Shown: in pieces, positions 7,968 through 16,758 of the stretch
Layout of the letters: every line of letters begins with the position of its first letter
How positions within the stretch are numbered: position 1 is the first letter of the stretch
Origin: an uncultured Oscillibacter sp.
GTDB taxonomy: Bacteria > Bacillota > Clostridia > Oscillospirales > Oscillospiraceae
Direction of reading: 5' to 3'
DNA length: 64,000 nt
Assembly: GCA_910589315.1 (NCBI GenBank)
Contig: CAJUTB010000006.1
Coordinates: forward strand, 35,503 to 99,502
Made by a program: the position numbers and the translations under genes
Notes under the pieces: generated by a model
Database searches by the model: none
Told to the model about the DNA's origin: nothing
Seen by the model: the letters and a program-made list of their open reading frames with translations, nothing else

Positions 7968-9494
7968 CTAATTAGCCGACACGTTCTTTACCATATGGAC
8001 AACCCAGCTTCGAAGAAAATGAAATTCGTCCGTCCGGCAGTAAGCAGCTATATAAAGAATATTCGGCACAACTGAGCAGAGCAGCGTTTTTACCAAAAAC
8101 CCCCAAACGGATTCACTGGTCATCTGACACAATGCCCCAGTGATCAGACCAACAAGCACCGTCACCGACAGATAGACGCCGTAGCGAAAAAAATATGTGC
8201 TGACGGGCAGATTCAGCCCCCGGCGGAAAAGCACCAGCGGCTCAATCCAAAATGGAAGCGCGGATGTGCTGATCAGGGTCCCAAGCAGAATGCCGGTAAT
8301 TCCCCACCGCTGCGCCAGCAGCACGGAAACCAGCAGATTGAGAATCGCTTCCAGGATGGATTTATAGCGGTCGTCCCAAAACAAGCCGGAAACGCTTTTG
8401 CTGCTGGTCACCGGGACACGCATACTGTTAACATAAAAATTCAATACGATCAGCAAAACGGCCGGTTTTGGCAGACGGTAGCCGCTGCCCAGCCAAAGGT
8501 CCATAAACGGGTCATAAAGAAAAAACAGACAAATGCTCATCCACCCAAACAGCCATGCCGAAAAAAAGTTAAGACGGCAGAAAGCGTCCTGCTTACACGT
8601 CTGGCTTTCCGTAGCGGTCAGATTTCCCAAGGCAGGAGTAACCGCGTCAAACAGCGCAGTAATCAGAATGCTTAAAAAGTTCCGTATCATCGTGTAATTG
8701 GAATATAATCCCGCTGTTACTATTCCCACAAATTTTGAAATCAGCAAATTATCCGTATGAAACACCGCTATGGTCCCCACACGATGCAAAAGCATTGCCT
8801 TCACGTTGCGGCGGATTTCTTCCATGGTTTCCGCAGGCAGAGAGCTGCTGTTCTTCTCCCGCAGATAGGGAAAGAGCCGGTTTGCTTTGAAGGAAATCAC
8901 CGTGTTCTGTATCAGCGTAGCTCCAATTGAAAGAAGCAGATAATACAGATAATTTCCCGTCAGCAGCAGGACTGCAATCTGCGCCCCAGTGGCGGCCAGC
9001 GTTACACCGGCGCGAATGGCAGTTTCTACATATTTTTTCTGGTGTACATACAGCAGAGTGGACTTGTAGATAAAAAAGTAAGAAATGCTGGTATTCAGCA
9101 GGTTCAATACATAAATAAGAGGAATGTGCGGAATGTTCTCCGGCATTTCCTTCACAAAAAAATCCAGAAAAGGCGTCAGGGTCAAACCCGCTGCCAAAAC
9201 AGCCGCGCCGACCATTCGATAGATCCTGCGGTAGAGCTGCATCAGGGACTTGATCATATTCGTGTCCCCGCACGCCACCGGACGGTAAAGGCTGTATGTG
9301 ATGGAAACGCCGGCTCCCAGCTCTGCCACGGAGAGCATAGAAAGTACATCGGCAAACAGTCCGTTCAGCCCCAGATACTCCTTTCCAAGAAGAACAACGA
9401 ACACCCGGCGGGATACAAACTTCAGCAGGGCCAGCAAAAGTTCGCCCGCCATGGTGAATTTTACGTTTTTGGCAAGGTATTCTGTCCGGTTCAT
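7968..9494 (-). CDS. Polysaccharide flippase (Wzx-type, MOP superfamily)
   Basis: A 508-residue polytopic protein with about 12-14 hydrophobic helices. Its N-terminus (KNVKFTMAGELLLALLKFVS, then GLNGLFADVLSMLSVAELG) is typical of Firmicute oligosaccharide flippases. By family it moves undecaprenyl-linked repeat units across the membrane for polymerisation. It is the last gene of the EPS operon, 9 bp after the GT2 gene, and is followed by a terminator. The start ATG at 9494 has GGAG nearby. Together with the sugar transferase, the polymerase and the two co-polymerases, it completes a Wzx/Wzy-dependent pathway. Confidence 0.9.
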   Translation of the reverse strand: MNRTEYLAKNVKFTMAGELLLALLKFVSRRVFVVLLGKEYLGLNGLFADVLSMLSVAELGAGVSITYSLYRPVACGDTNMIKSLMQLYRRIYRMVGAAVLAAGLTLTPFLDFFVKEMPENIPHIPLIYVLNLLNTSISYFFIYKSTLLYVHQKKYVETAIRAGVTLAATGAQIAVLLLTGNYLYYLLLSIGATLIQNTVISFKANRLFPYLREKNSSSLPAETMEEIRRNVKAMLLHRVGTIAVFHTDNLLISKFVGIVTAGLYSNYTMIRNFLSILITALFDAVTPALGNLTATESQTCKQDAFCRLNFFSAWLFGWMSICLFFLYDPFMDLWLGSGYRLPKPAVLLIVLNFYVNSMRVPVTSSKSVSGLFWDDRYKSILEAILNLLVSVLLAQRWGITGILLGTLISTSALPFWIEPLVLFRRGLNLPVSTYFFRYGVYLSVTVLVGLITGALCQMTSESVWGFLVKTLLCSVVPNILYIAAYCRTDEFHFLRSWVVHMVKNVSAN

Positions 9495-9503
9495 CCCGTT
9501 CCG

Positions 9504-10505
9504 TCACTCCATCCTGCCGCCGCTGTTTTTTTGCAAGGATTTCATCTGCCGGTAAGCGGAGGCAAATGCCCAGAAGAGCGGCGCGCCGGCATACAGCAGC
9601 AGTTCCGCCGCCGCATCCTTTTTCTCCGGACAAAGCCGTAACGCCTCCCAGCGGAAATGCCGCCGGACAGTTCTTTGAAATTCGTTCAGATAGTCAAAAA
9701 GCCGTCCATCCTTTGCGCCGCCCTCTACCGCCTGCATAGCCAGCCGTACGCTGGTATTCAGGGCAATCTGCCGGAAGCCCGCCTCCGCCGCCGGAAAACA
9801 GCCGGAAGCATCTTCGCAAATCCGTTCAAGAACGGAAAGCGCCGTACATCTCCGCCGGTCAATGCCGCTGTTAATCAGACTGCCTTCCCGGCAGAGGTAA
9901 TGATACAGCGGCTCCGGCAGAAAGCTCACCGTTTCCACTGCTTTCAGCATTTGATAAAAAAACAGGAGGTCCTCACAGCACACGGCCCGCTCGTCAAAGG
10001 GATGCCTCCGCACCAGCTCCGCCGGATAGAGCTTTCCCCATGCCGTCCAAAGGAAACAGGAGCGGCGCGCCATACGGTTCACCGCCTCCTCCCGCGAATA
10101 CGTCCCGCCTGGACCGTTTTTCACTTTCAGGCCCTCCGCCCGGCAAATGCTGATATCCGCCCCGGACTGCCGCAGACTCTGGTATAACTTTTCCAAAAGC
10201 TCCGGCTCTGCAAAATCGTCTGAATCGACAAATGTTATAAAAGCGCCGCCCGCCCGGCGGACACCTTCGTTTCTGGCGGCGGAAAGCCCGCGGTTCTCCG
10301 GGAAGCGCACCAGCCGTATCCGGTCTTCCTCAGCCGCCCAGGCATCGCAGATCCTGCCGCTGCCGTCAGTGGACGCATCGTCCACAACGATAATTTCAAT
10401 GCGTGGATATGTCTGCGCCGCAAGGGAGCGCAGACAGTCCGCCACATAAGCCTCCACATTGTACACCGGCACAATGACGCTGATCAATGGCGTTTCACGC
10501 TCCAT
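9504..10505 (-). CDS. Glycosyltransferase family 2 (EPS)
   Basis: 333 residues with a GT-A fold N-terminus: LISVIVPVYNVEAYV, then DDAST for nucleotide binding and SDDF as the DxD-like metal site. The C-terminal third is divergent and ends in a hydrophobic patch that may sit at the membrane. It adds one sugar to the lipid-linked repeat unit; donor and acceptor are unknown. It overlaps the upstream GT2 gene by 11 bp. It is a clear paralogue of that gene with the same length and the same C-terminal layout, so the pair arose by tandem duplication. The ATG at 10505 follows GGAGGGAG. Confidence 0.92.
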   Translation of the reverse strand: MERETPLISVIVPVYNVEAYVADCLRSLAAQTYPRIEIIVVDDASTDGSGRICDAWAAEEDRIRLVRFPENRGLSAARNEGVRRAGGAFITFVDSDDFAEPELLEKLYQSLRQSGADISICRAEGLKVKNGPGGTYSREEAVNRMARRSCFLWTAWGKLYPAELVRRHPFDERAVCCEDLLFFYQMLKAVETVSFLPEPLYHYLCREGSLINSGIDRRRCTALSVLERICEDASGCFPAAEAGFRQIALNTSVRLAMQAVEGGAKDGRLFDYLNEFQRTVRRHFRWEALRLCPEKKDAAAELLLYAGAPLFWAFASAYRQMKSLQKNSGGRME

Positions 10506-11490
10506 TTTCTCCCTCCTTCCGGCGGCGGAACCTGCAATGAACCGCAGCGGCGGCCCAAAAAATCAGCGCGCTGACGTACAGCGTTAAAATCATGGCCGCA
10601 TCCTTTTTGCGCGGGCAAAGAGACAGCGACTTCCAGCGGAAATGCCGCCGGACGTTCCTCTGAATCCGTTTCAGACAGGCAAACGTTTTTCCCTCCTGCG
10701 CGCCTTTCTTCACAGCCAGCACAGCTAAACTCCGGTCCACCTCCAAGGCCAGCTGACGGAAATCCGCCGCCGCCTCCGGGAAGTGGATAGAGGCGTCCTG
10801 ACAGACGGCATCCTGCGCGGAAAGCGCGGTACATTTCCGCGCATCCACGCCGCTCTGTACCTGGCTTCCTTCCCGCTGGACATAATGGTAAAGCCGGTCC
10901 GGCACGTAACTGACCCGCCGGGCCTGCTTGAGCAGCTGATAGAGAAACAACAGGTCCTCACTGTAATAAACGCCTTCGTCAAAGGGACGCTTCTTTACCA
11001 GTTCCGCATGGTAGAGTTTGCCCCAGGGCACGTGGTTGAACGGGGTTCCCTGCGCCAGCCGCCGGACGGCCTCCGCCTGGGAATAAACTGCGGCGGGGCC
11101 GTCTTTCAGGGCGATGCCGAAAGCGCCGCAGGCACTGACCTCCGTCCCATGATCCACCATGCTTTGATAGAGCGTTTCCAGCATATCCGGCTCAATGTAG
11201 TCGTCCGAATCGACAAAGGAAATATACGCGCCCTGAGCCTGCCGGATGCCTTCGTTTCTGGCGGCGGACGGCCCCCGGTTTTCCGGAAAATGGATCGCGG
11301 TTATTCGGGCGTCACAGGCGGCGTAACGGTCGCAGACTGCGCCGCTGTTGTCTGTGGAAGCGTCGTCCACAAGGATTGCCTCCACAGACGGATAGGTCTG
11401 GGCCAAAATGGAATCCAGACACCGTTCCATACAGGCTTCCACATTGTATACGGGGACAATTACGCTGATCAACGGTTTTTCCCGCTCCAA
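10495..11490 (-). CDS. Glycosyltransferase family 2 (EPS), paralogue of the next gene
   Basis: About 331 residues with LISVIVPVYNVEACMERC, DDASTD and SDDYIEPD motifs of the GT2 family. It aligns along its length with the product of 9504-10505, including the ESFxxxxKRPFDEG-like middle and a short hydrophobic C-terminal helix. I prefer a TTG start at 11490, seven bases after AGGAGG, which gives MEREKPLISV and matches the paralogue's MERETPLISV. A GTG at 11496 is too close to the ribosome site. It adds a sugar to the repeat unit; specificity is unknown. The 11-bp overlap implies translational coupling. Confidence 0.9.
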   Translation of the reverse strand: MEREKPLISVIVPVYNVEACMERCLDSILAQTYPSVEAILVDDASTDNSGAVCDRYAACDARITAIHFPENRGPSAARNEGIRQAQGAYISFVDSDDYIEPDMLETLYQSMVDHGTEVSACGAFGIALKDGPAAVYSQAEAVRRLAQGTPFNHVPWGKLYHAELVKKRPFDEGVYYSEDLLFLYQLLKQARRVSYVPDRLYHYVQREGSQVQSGVDARKCTALSAQDAVCQDASIHFPEAAADFRQLALEVDRSLAVLAVKKGAQEGKTFACLKRIQRNVRRHFRWKSLSLCPRKKDAAMILTLYVSALIFWAAAAVHCRFRRRKEGENGA

Positions 11491-11502
11491 GCCCACGCCT
11501 CC

Positions 11503-12561
11503 TCATTTCATGACTTCTCTGTAATAATCCGCCAGCCGTTCATGCATCCGGCGGACGCTGAATCTCCGCTCAATCATTTCCATATTTGCCCGGGACATCT
11601 CTCGGAGCATCTCAACGTCGCGGCTGCACCGCAGCAGGGCTTCCGCCAGTGCGGAGACATTGCCGGGCTCTATCAAAATTCCGTTTTCCGTTGTGACGAC
11701 CTCCGGAATCGCGCCCACGCTTGTACTGATAATGGCTTTTCCAGCCGCCATTCCTTCCAGAATGGCCATAGGCAGCCCTTCGTTATAGGAGGGGAGGATC
11801 ACCGCAGCTGTGTTTTTCAAAAGCTCCAGCTTTTTCGTTCCGTCAATCCAGCCCATGACGATAATGTGCTTTTCCAGCTTTTTTTCGGCAATCAACGCCT
11901 TCGCCTTTTCCGTTTCCCCGTCTCCCGCCAGATATACGGTCAGCTCTGAATTCTGCCGGACGGCCAGCTCCACCGCGTCAATCAGGTCATAGGTTCCCTT
12001 TCGTTCCCCCAGCCTGCCCAGCATGAGAAACGCATTTCGGTGTTTCGCCGGGTCCACAGCCGCTTCCTGAAACGCTTCCGGGCTGACGCCGTTATACAGC
12101 GTCTGACAAGCATTCATGCAAAACCGGGATTCCAGCTCCCGCTTCCAGCTGTCCGACAGCGCGATTACCAGATTCGCCCGTTGGAAAAAACGGTCGACCG
12201 TTTTCTTCCTGCGGCCGTTCAGACGGTCATAAAACGTCAAATATTCCGCTCCGTGGATATGTACAATGGCCCTTTTCCCCGCCCGTTTGATGGTTCGCAG
12301 ATAGAGGTTTTTACGGAAGGTACTGCCCCGCTCCGCCGTGTGGATGTGAAAGAGGTCGTATTTTTTATAACAGAGCAAAAAGCGGAGATAGCCGTACCCG
12401 GAGTAGAGCAGACGGACGGGTAGGCTTCCGTCTATGTAGGAGGGGAAGCTCTCGATCTCAAATTCCGAATTCAGCGTCCTGCTTTCCCGGATTCCGCGGA
12501 TAACCGCCGCCATCCCGCCGCGGGAACGGGTTTCACTGGGGCCGATCTGTAAAATTTTCAT
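11503..12561 (-). CDS. Glycosyltransferase family 4 (EPS)
   Basis: About 352 residues with a GT-B fold. The N-terminal domain begins MKILQIGPSETRSRGGM. The C-terminal domain has the GT4 features FLMLGRLGERKGTYDLIDA and the EX7E-type motif in PSYNEGLPMAILEGMAAG. It would use a nucleotide sugar to extend the repeat unit with retention of configuration. The ATG at 12561 is preceded by GAGGAGAG and is preferred to one at 12576, which overlaps the previous stop codon. It lies 14 bp after the Alg13-like gene and 12 bp before the first GT2 gene. Confidence 0.93.
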   Translation of the reverse strand: MKILQIGPSETRSRGGMAAVIRGIRESRTLNSEFEIESFPSYIDGSLPVRLLYSGYGYLRFLLCYKKYDLFHIHTAERGSTFRKNLYLRTIKRAGKRAIVHIHGAEYLTFYDRLNGRRKKTVDRFFQRANLVIALSDSWKRELESRFCMNACQTLYNGVSPEAFQEAAVDPAKHRNAFLMLGRLGERKGTYDLIDAVELAVRQNSELTVYLAGDGETEKAKALIAEKKLEKHIIVMGWIDGTKKLELLKNTAAVILPSYNEGLPMAILEGMAAGKAIISTSVGAIPEVVTTENGILIEPGNVSALAEALLRCSRDVEMLREMSRANMEMIERRFSVRRMHERLADYYREVMK

Positions 12562-12575
12562 ACGTTCTCTCCTCA

Positions 12576-13052
12576 TTACAGCGAACCGAGGAAGCCGTCA
12601 AGCGATGCGATGAAGGACTTTGTATTGGATAGAAAGCCGTTATATTGGCGCGTCCTGACCATTTGCAGCGCTTTTGGCAGCAGGTCCATATCCAGACAGA
12701 CACAGAGGAGGTTCATTTTCTGAAACTGCTTTGCCAGTTCCAGCTGGTGGTCATCCACGTGCTCTCCGTACCGGGCCAGACGGGGGACAGCAATGGTTTT
12801 CTTCCCCTGCCTGACCGCGCGGACCATGGTGCCGGCCCCGCCGTGCGTAATCAGAACGTCGCAGCGTTCCAGATGCCCGGCAAAGGCGTCCCGTTCATAA
12901 AACGCCTGATATGGACAGCTGGGAACATAATCGCTTACTCCCGTCTGCATCAAAACTTCTTCTGTAATCACCTGGTCTTGAATCAACCGGTCCACCTTTT
13001 TCAAAAGACGCTCAAACGGAAACTTTTGGGAACCAACCGTCACAAATATCAT
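12576..13052 (-). CDS. Alg13-like catalytic glycosyltransferase subunit (PssE/EpsF type)
   Basis: 158 residues equal to the C-terminal half of a GT-B enzyme (GT28-like). It begins MIFVTVGSQKFPFERLLKKV and carries the donor-binding motif ITHGGAGTMVRAVRQGK. In bacterial EPS loci this small protein works with a membrane-anchored Alg14-like partner, here encoded just upstream (13062-13535), to add the second sugar of the repeat unit. The normal length is about 150-170 residues. The start ATG follows GAGGTGAG. The 9-bp spacing to its partner supports a complex. Confidence 0.93.
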   Translation of the reverse strand: MIFVTVGSQKFPFERLLKKVDRLIQDQVITEEVLMQTGVSDYVPSCPYQAFYERDAFAGHLERCDVLITHGGAGTMVRAVRQGKKTIAVPRLARYGEHVDDHQLELAKQFQKMNLLCVCLDMDLLPKALQMVRTRQYNGFLSNTKSFIASLDGFLGSL

Positions 13053-13061
13053 GCCCTCACC

Positions 13062-13535
13062 TCAATATATGCCGCCTTCATATACGGCCTCCGGGTAATG
13101 CTCCCGCAGCTGCGGCCATTGAATATAAAACCGGTCCGCAAAGCGGTAGAGAAGTTTTCCGGTCAGCGTGGGCGTTTCTACCTTGGCAAAGGACTCGATG
13201 AACACCAGCTTTTTCCCAAACGCCTTGCACAGCAGGCATAAGGGAACCGTTGCCAGCGCGCCGGTGCAGACCGTCACATCCGGACGCTCCGTCAGGCAGA
13301 TTTTGAACGACCGGCAGGCATTTGCAAACATTTTGAGCAGACAGGATTTCTCACGCCGGTTGACTTGAAGCAGATAATAGCGTCGTATGGTTCCTGCGGC
13401 CGGCTGGTACGACGTTTTTTCTGTCACGAGGAAGCTCTCATACCGCTCCATTAAAGGGAGCAGCATGAGAAGCTCATCCAGGTGCCCGCCGGAGGACGCG
13501 GCGAAACAGAGCTTGGGTTTTTTACCGCTCTTCAA
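13062..13535 (-). CDS. Alg14-like glycosyltransferase subunit (PssD/EpsE type)
   Basis: 157 residues matching the Alg14 family. It has the N-terminal FAASSGGHLDELLML loop, a basic amphipathic middle, VCTGALATVPLCLLCKAFGK, and a C-terminal segment FYIQWPQLREHYPEAVYEGG. It anchors the Alg13-like partner to the membrane and binds the lipid acceptor. The start is a TTG at 13535 with GGGAG about ten bases upstream; no in-frame ATG is available before the conserved region. The gene is 6 bp after the polymerase and 9 bp before its partner. Confidence 0.92.
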   Translation of the reverse strand: MKSGKKPKLCFAASSGGHLDELLMLLPLMERYESFLVTEKTSYQPAAGTIRRYYLLQVNRREKSCLLKMFANACRSFKICLTERPDVTVCTGALATVPLCLLCKAFGKKLVFIESFAKVETPTLTGKLLYRFADRFYIQWPQLREHYPEAVYEGGIY

Positions 13536-13541
13536 AACAGA

Positions 13542-14846
13542 TCAACTCCCGCTTTCCGTATGATTTTGGGGAGGGCAGGGGATTTCCTGCCCGGCCGCGC
13601 TCCACTGGGCGCAGCGTTTCGCCAGCGCGGCGTTTGCCAGCGCGTCGAAATTGCAGGACATGGGAACCAGAGAACAGGCAATTATTGTGTATGGATAGTA
13701 AATCGTATTGTCCGTGGCATACAGGACAAAACAGTAGATGCAGACTGCCAGAAACAGACACCCGGCGTCTTTTCCGCCCTGCCGGAACCAGTAGCGCAGA
13801 CGGACCGTCAGCCAGCTCCAAATCCAGACCCAGTATCCCAGAAAGCCAATATTCAGATACATGCGGAGAAAATCGTTATGGATTTGCGTCTGGGTACGCA
13901 GCGGCGCAGAGGATTCCAAGCCGCTGAACCACTCCACATAACGCTCAAACCCCGTTCCCCGCCCCAGAAAGGTGATGCTGATGTCATAGTAAGGCGCGAC
14001 GTTGGCAAAAAGCGTTGCCCGCCCCTTGGTGTCAAGCAGGAGCCGTTCTTCCAGATATTGAAACAGGCCGTATCGGATTCCCGCGATATACAGGAAGCTG
14101 ACCGCCATCATTGCGGCGGCTATGCAAAGCGCGGTTTGCCGCGCGGCTTTTTCCGGCAGCCGCCGCAGAAGCGACGCGGTCAGAAACGCCAGGGCTACGG
14201 CTGGAAAGGCAATCCGTTTCAAGCCGGTCAGGAAAAAGAGGAATACGATTGCCGTCCAAAGAAGCGGATGGGGCGATTTTTTCCAGTTCAGAAACAGGTA
14301 AAGCAGAAAAGGACCGAAAGCAAACGTCAGGTCATGGCTCTCCAATTGCAGCATCAGGGGGCCGGTCTCTCCGCTGAACGTAACCAGCAGCGTGTAAAAC
14401 TCCTGCAAAAAAGCATCCAGTCCGCCTTGGTAAATCACCGCCAGGACGCTGATGAAATTCGCCGCGCACATGGACGCAAGACAGTACCAGATTCCCCGTC
14501 CGCCGAACAGATACAGCGTCGCGGCGGCGACAAGAACCGACAGCAGCTGCGGGAGAATCATGCCGACGCCGTTTGTAATGGCCGCGCTGTCCGCAGCGGA
14601 AGCCAGCCAGATCACTGCGGAGAAGAACAGGGGAACCAGACAGGGGAGCATCTGCACCAGCGTGTGGCGCACCAGAAGGAGGGCACGGTCCAGCCGCACG
14701 GTGGCGGTGAAATGGAACAGCGCGAGAAACAGAATCGCTGCCGCACAGGGATTTTTGAGGCTGAGTTCCATGCCGCCCACCGGGAAATATGCGTCCTGCA
14801 AAACAAACATTGCCGTCGCCAGCAATAGATACATAACGGAAATCAT
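13542..14846 (-). CDS. EPS polymerase-like membrane protein (Wzy type)
   Basis: 434 residues with about 11 transmembrane helices and a large extracytoplasmic loop before the motif IHNDFLRMYLNIGFLGYW near residue 345. That motif is the counterpart of the HN...GxxG signature of Wzy/O-antigen polymerases. It should join repeat units delivered by the flippase encoded at the end of the operon. Wzy proteins are poorly conserved, so the call rests on topology, the motif and the operon. The start ATG at 14846 follows a purine-rich GGGGGAAA. It is distinct from the Wzy_C protein at 219-1745. Confidence 0.82.
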   Translation of the reverse strand: MISVMYLLLATAMFVLQDAYFPVGGMELSLKNPCAAAILFLALFHFTATVRLDRALLLVRHTLVQMLPCLVPLFFSAVIWLASAADSAAITNGVGMILPQLLSVLVAAATLYLFGGRGIWYCLASMCAANFISVLAVIYQGGLDAFLQEFYTLLVTFSGETGPLMLQLESHDLTFAFGPFLLYLFLNWKKSPHPLLWTAIVFLFFLTGLKRIAFPAVALAFLTASLLRRLPEKAARQTALCIAAAMMAVSFLYIAGIRYGLFQYLEERLLLDTKGRATLFANVAPYYDISITFLGRGTGFERYVEWFSGLESSAPLRTQTQIHNDFLRMYLNIGFLGYWVWIWSWLTVRLRYWFRQGGKDAGCLFLAVCIYCFVLYATDNTIYYPYTIIACSLVPMSCNFDALANAALAKRCAQWSAAGQEIPCPPQNHTESGS

Positions 14847-14883
14847 GCTTCATTTTCCCCCGTTCCTGCGGTAAGCGTCTCGG

Positions 14884-16758
14884 TCAAACCAGCGCGGCCC
14901 CGGCTGTTTTTTTCGCCTCGCCGCTTCCAACCCGTTTCATGGCAATGGACAGCAGTTCCCGGATATACGCGCAGCGTTCCTCGCCCGCGCAGGCAAAGCC
15001 GTGCTGCAAATGGATCTGATAGCCGCGGTCCCTGGATTTTTCCTCCAATACCGCGCCAATCTGCCGCAAGGCCGCCGCAACCGTTTCCCGATCCATGGAC
15101 TCTGCGAAAATCAGATATTGTCCGGCGCCGTTGTTGCCTATGAACATCTTGGCAGAGGGCGTAAACACCGAGGTCAGGATTTCTACGAAATCCTTGATCA
15201 TCCGGTCTCCGGCCTCCCGGCCCAGCCGGGCGTTTTCCGTTTGCAGATTCGTCAGCTTGCACACAATGCAGGCAAACTCCTCTGGAATGGGCCGCTTTTC
15301 CCGGGACGTAATAAACTGGTCGCACTTTGCCCGGTTGGGCAGGCCGTCCACCTTGTTTGTGAAAGCATAGTATTCAATGAAGTCCTCAATCCGGCCAAAG
15401 AGCGCGGCTCCGGCACAGCCCAGCGCACCGAAAATCACCACGATCAAAATCGTAAAAATCAGGATGGGGAACCGTTCTGTAACCCGCACGCTGGAAAGCA
15501 TGACAATGTTTTTGGCCCCCAGATACTCGTTGTATTCGTCGTTCGTCTCATAATAGACGGACTGAAGGGCGTTGATCTTCTCCGCGAGACGGGCAATTTC
15601 CGCCTGAATCTTCTGCTGGTCCGCCTGGGACGAGCTGGCTGGAGCAGCGGCAAACACCTGAAGCACAAAATCGTTATAATCGTGGTCAATCACGTTGTGT
15701 TCATAAAGGGTCCGGTCTTCGATGTACTTCATCAAAAGCTGGTCATACTCTGCCGTTCGGTCCACCGGCGTCCAGTTTCCGTCCTCGTCCTTGTTCCAGT
15801 CGTCGTAAACGTCTGGCAGCACGTTGTTTTGGAGGACTTCCCCCTGGTTTTCCCCGTCTTCGTTTACAACCGGGACGCTGAATTCTCCCATGGCGTTCTC
15901 ATAAGCCGTGATGATGCCCCGTATCCGCTCGATTTCAAAGGAGGCGGCGTCGTTGGCAATGGTGAGGTTATTGTTCCAGTTCCGGTATTTTTCCAGAAGC
16001 AGGTCCCGGTCCTTGGTAATCCGGCCCGCCAGAATTTCGGAGAACAACTGCCGGACCTCCACGTCCCGGATAAATTCAAATTCATCCTTGAGATCCTGAA
16101 AACTGCGGCCCGTCCGGCTGGAACGAAATTCGCCGTTCCATGTAACCTTGTCGGCAAGGTGATCCGCAATGTTGGTCAGCGTATCGTCCATAACCTCCGC
16201 CATTTCCAGATAATCGTAGCCTTTGGTGGTGATGTCGCTCACCGGGTTTGCCGCCAGGGAGGTGTTGATATGGGTTTTTCCATAGTAGACGGCATATTCC
16301 TGTAAAATCTGATTCAAAATCTTGCGGGGATACTCCTTGCCGTTGCCGACGCCGCAGTTGAAGGACACCACGTAGCGGGTGGGATTCAGCTCGTAATCCT
16401 TTTCCCCGTTGTCCAGCTTGGACTGTTGAATCAGCAGATCTTCTTCCGTGATAATAGGCTCTACATGAATATTCATGCGGATATCGTCGGTAGTTGCCTC
16501 GGAGTAGGGAATATCCAGCGTTTCCATCGCCTGGGCCACCAGATTGGTGTCATAGATTTCCGTGGTATCGATTTCCGTACCGTCCGGGGAATACCCTTCT
16601 TCGGCGCGGCTCCCGGTATACTCGATCACCGTAACCGCGGTATATTGCTGAATGTAAAGCTGGGCAGCCAGATAGAACGCAACGCCTGCCAGAACCGACA
16701 GGCCCGCAATGACGGCGCGGTATTTTTTTAGATAGCGGAAAACATCCAGTTCTTTCAT
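14884..16758 (-). CDS. Chain-length co-polymerase-like protein fused to a degenerate GGDEF domain
   Basis: 624 residues. A first TM (about 17-35) follows a short basic cytoplasmic start MKELDVFRYLKKYR. Then come about 390 extracytoplasmic residues with coiled-coil-rich stretches, a second TM (430-455), and a cytoplasmic C-terminal domain of about 154 residues. The two-TM layout with an ectodomain is that of Wzz-type polysaccharide co-polymerases. The C-terminal domain begins DGLPNRAKCDQF (about 471), like the DxLTxLxNR start of GGDEF domains. The active-site loop is GAGQY (544-548) instead of GGDEF, so it should not make c-di-GMP. It could sense nucleotide or bind a partner; that is inference. 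The ATG at 16758 overlaps the previous gene by 4 bp, so the two are probably coupled. No tyrosine kinase domain is present. Confidence 0.8.
   Translation of the reverse strand: MKELDVFRYLKKYRAVIAGLSVLAGVAFYLAAQLYIQQYTAVTVIEYTGSRAEEGYSPDGTEIDTTEIYDTNLVAQAMETLDIPYSEATTDDIRMNIHVEPIITEEDLLIQQSKLDNGEKDYELNPTRYVVSFNCGVGNGKEYPRKILNQILQEYAVYYGKTHINTSLAANPVSDITTKGYDYLEMAEVMDDTLTNIADHLADKVTWNGEFRSSRTGRSFQDLKDEFEFIRDVEVRQLFSEILAGRITKDRDLLLEKYRNWNNNLTIANDAASFEIERIRGIITAYENAMGEFSVPVVNEDGENQGEVLQNNVLPDVYDDWNKDEDGNWTPVDRTAEYDQLLMKYIEDRTLYEHNVIDHDYNDFVLQVFAAAPASSSQADQQKIQAEIARLAEKINALQSVYYETNDEYNEYLGAKNIVMLSSVRVTERFPILIFTILIVVIFGALGCAGAALFGRIEDFIEYYAFTNKVDGLPNRAKCDQFITSREKRPIPEEFACIVCKLTNLQTENARLGREAGDRMIKDFVEILTSVFTPSAKMFIGNNGAGQYLIFAESMDRETVAAALRQIGAVLEEKSRDRGYQIHLQHGFACAGEERCAYIRELLSIAMKRVGSGEAKKTAGAALV

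Noticed and set aside
7803..8075. 90-codon plus-strand frame overlapping the flippase 3' end
   Set aside because: It runs through the EPS terminator hairpin and into the flippase gene antisense. No ribosome site and no family.
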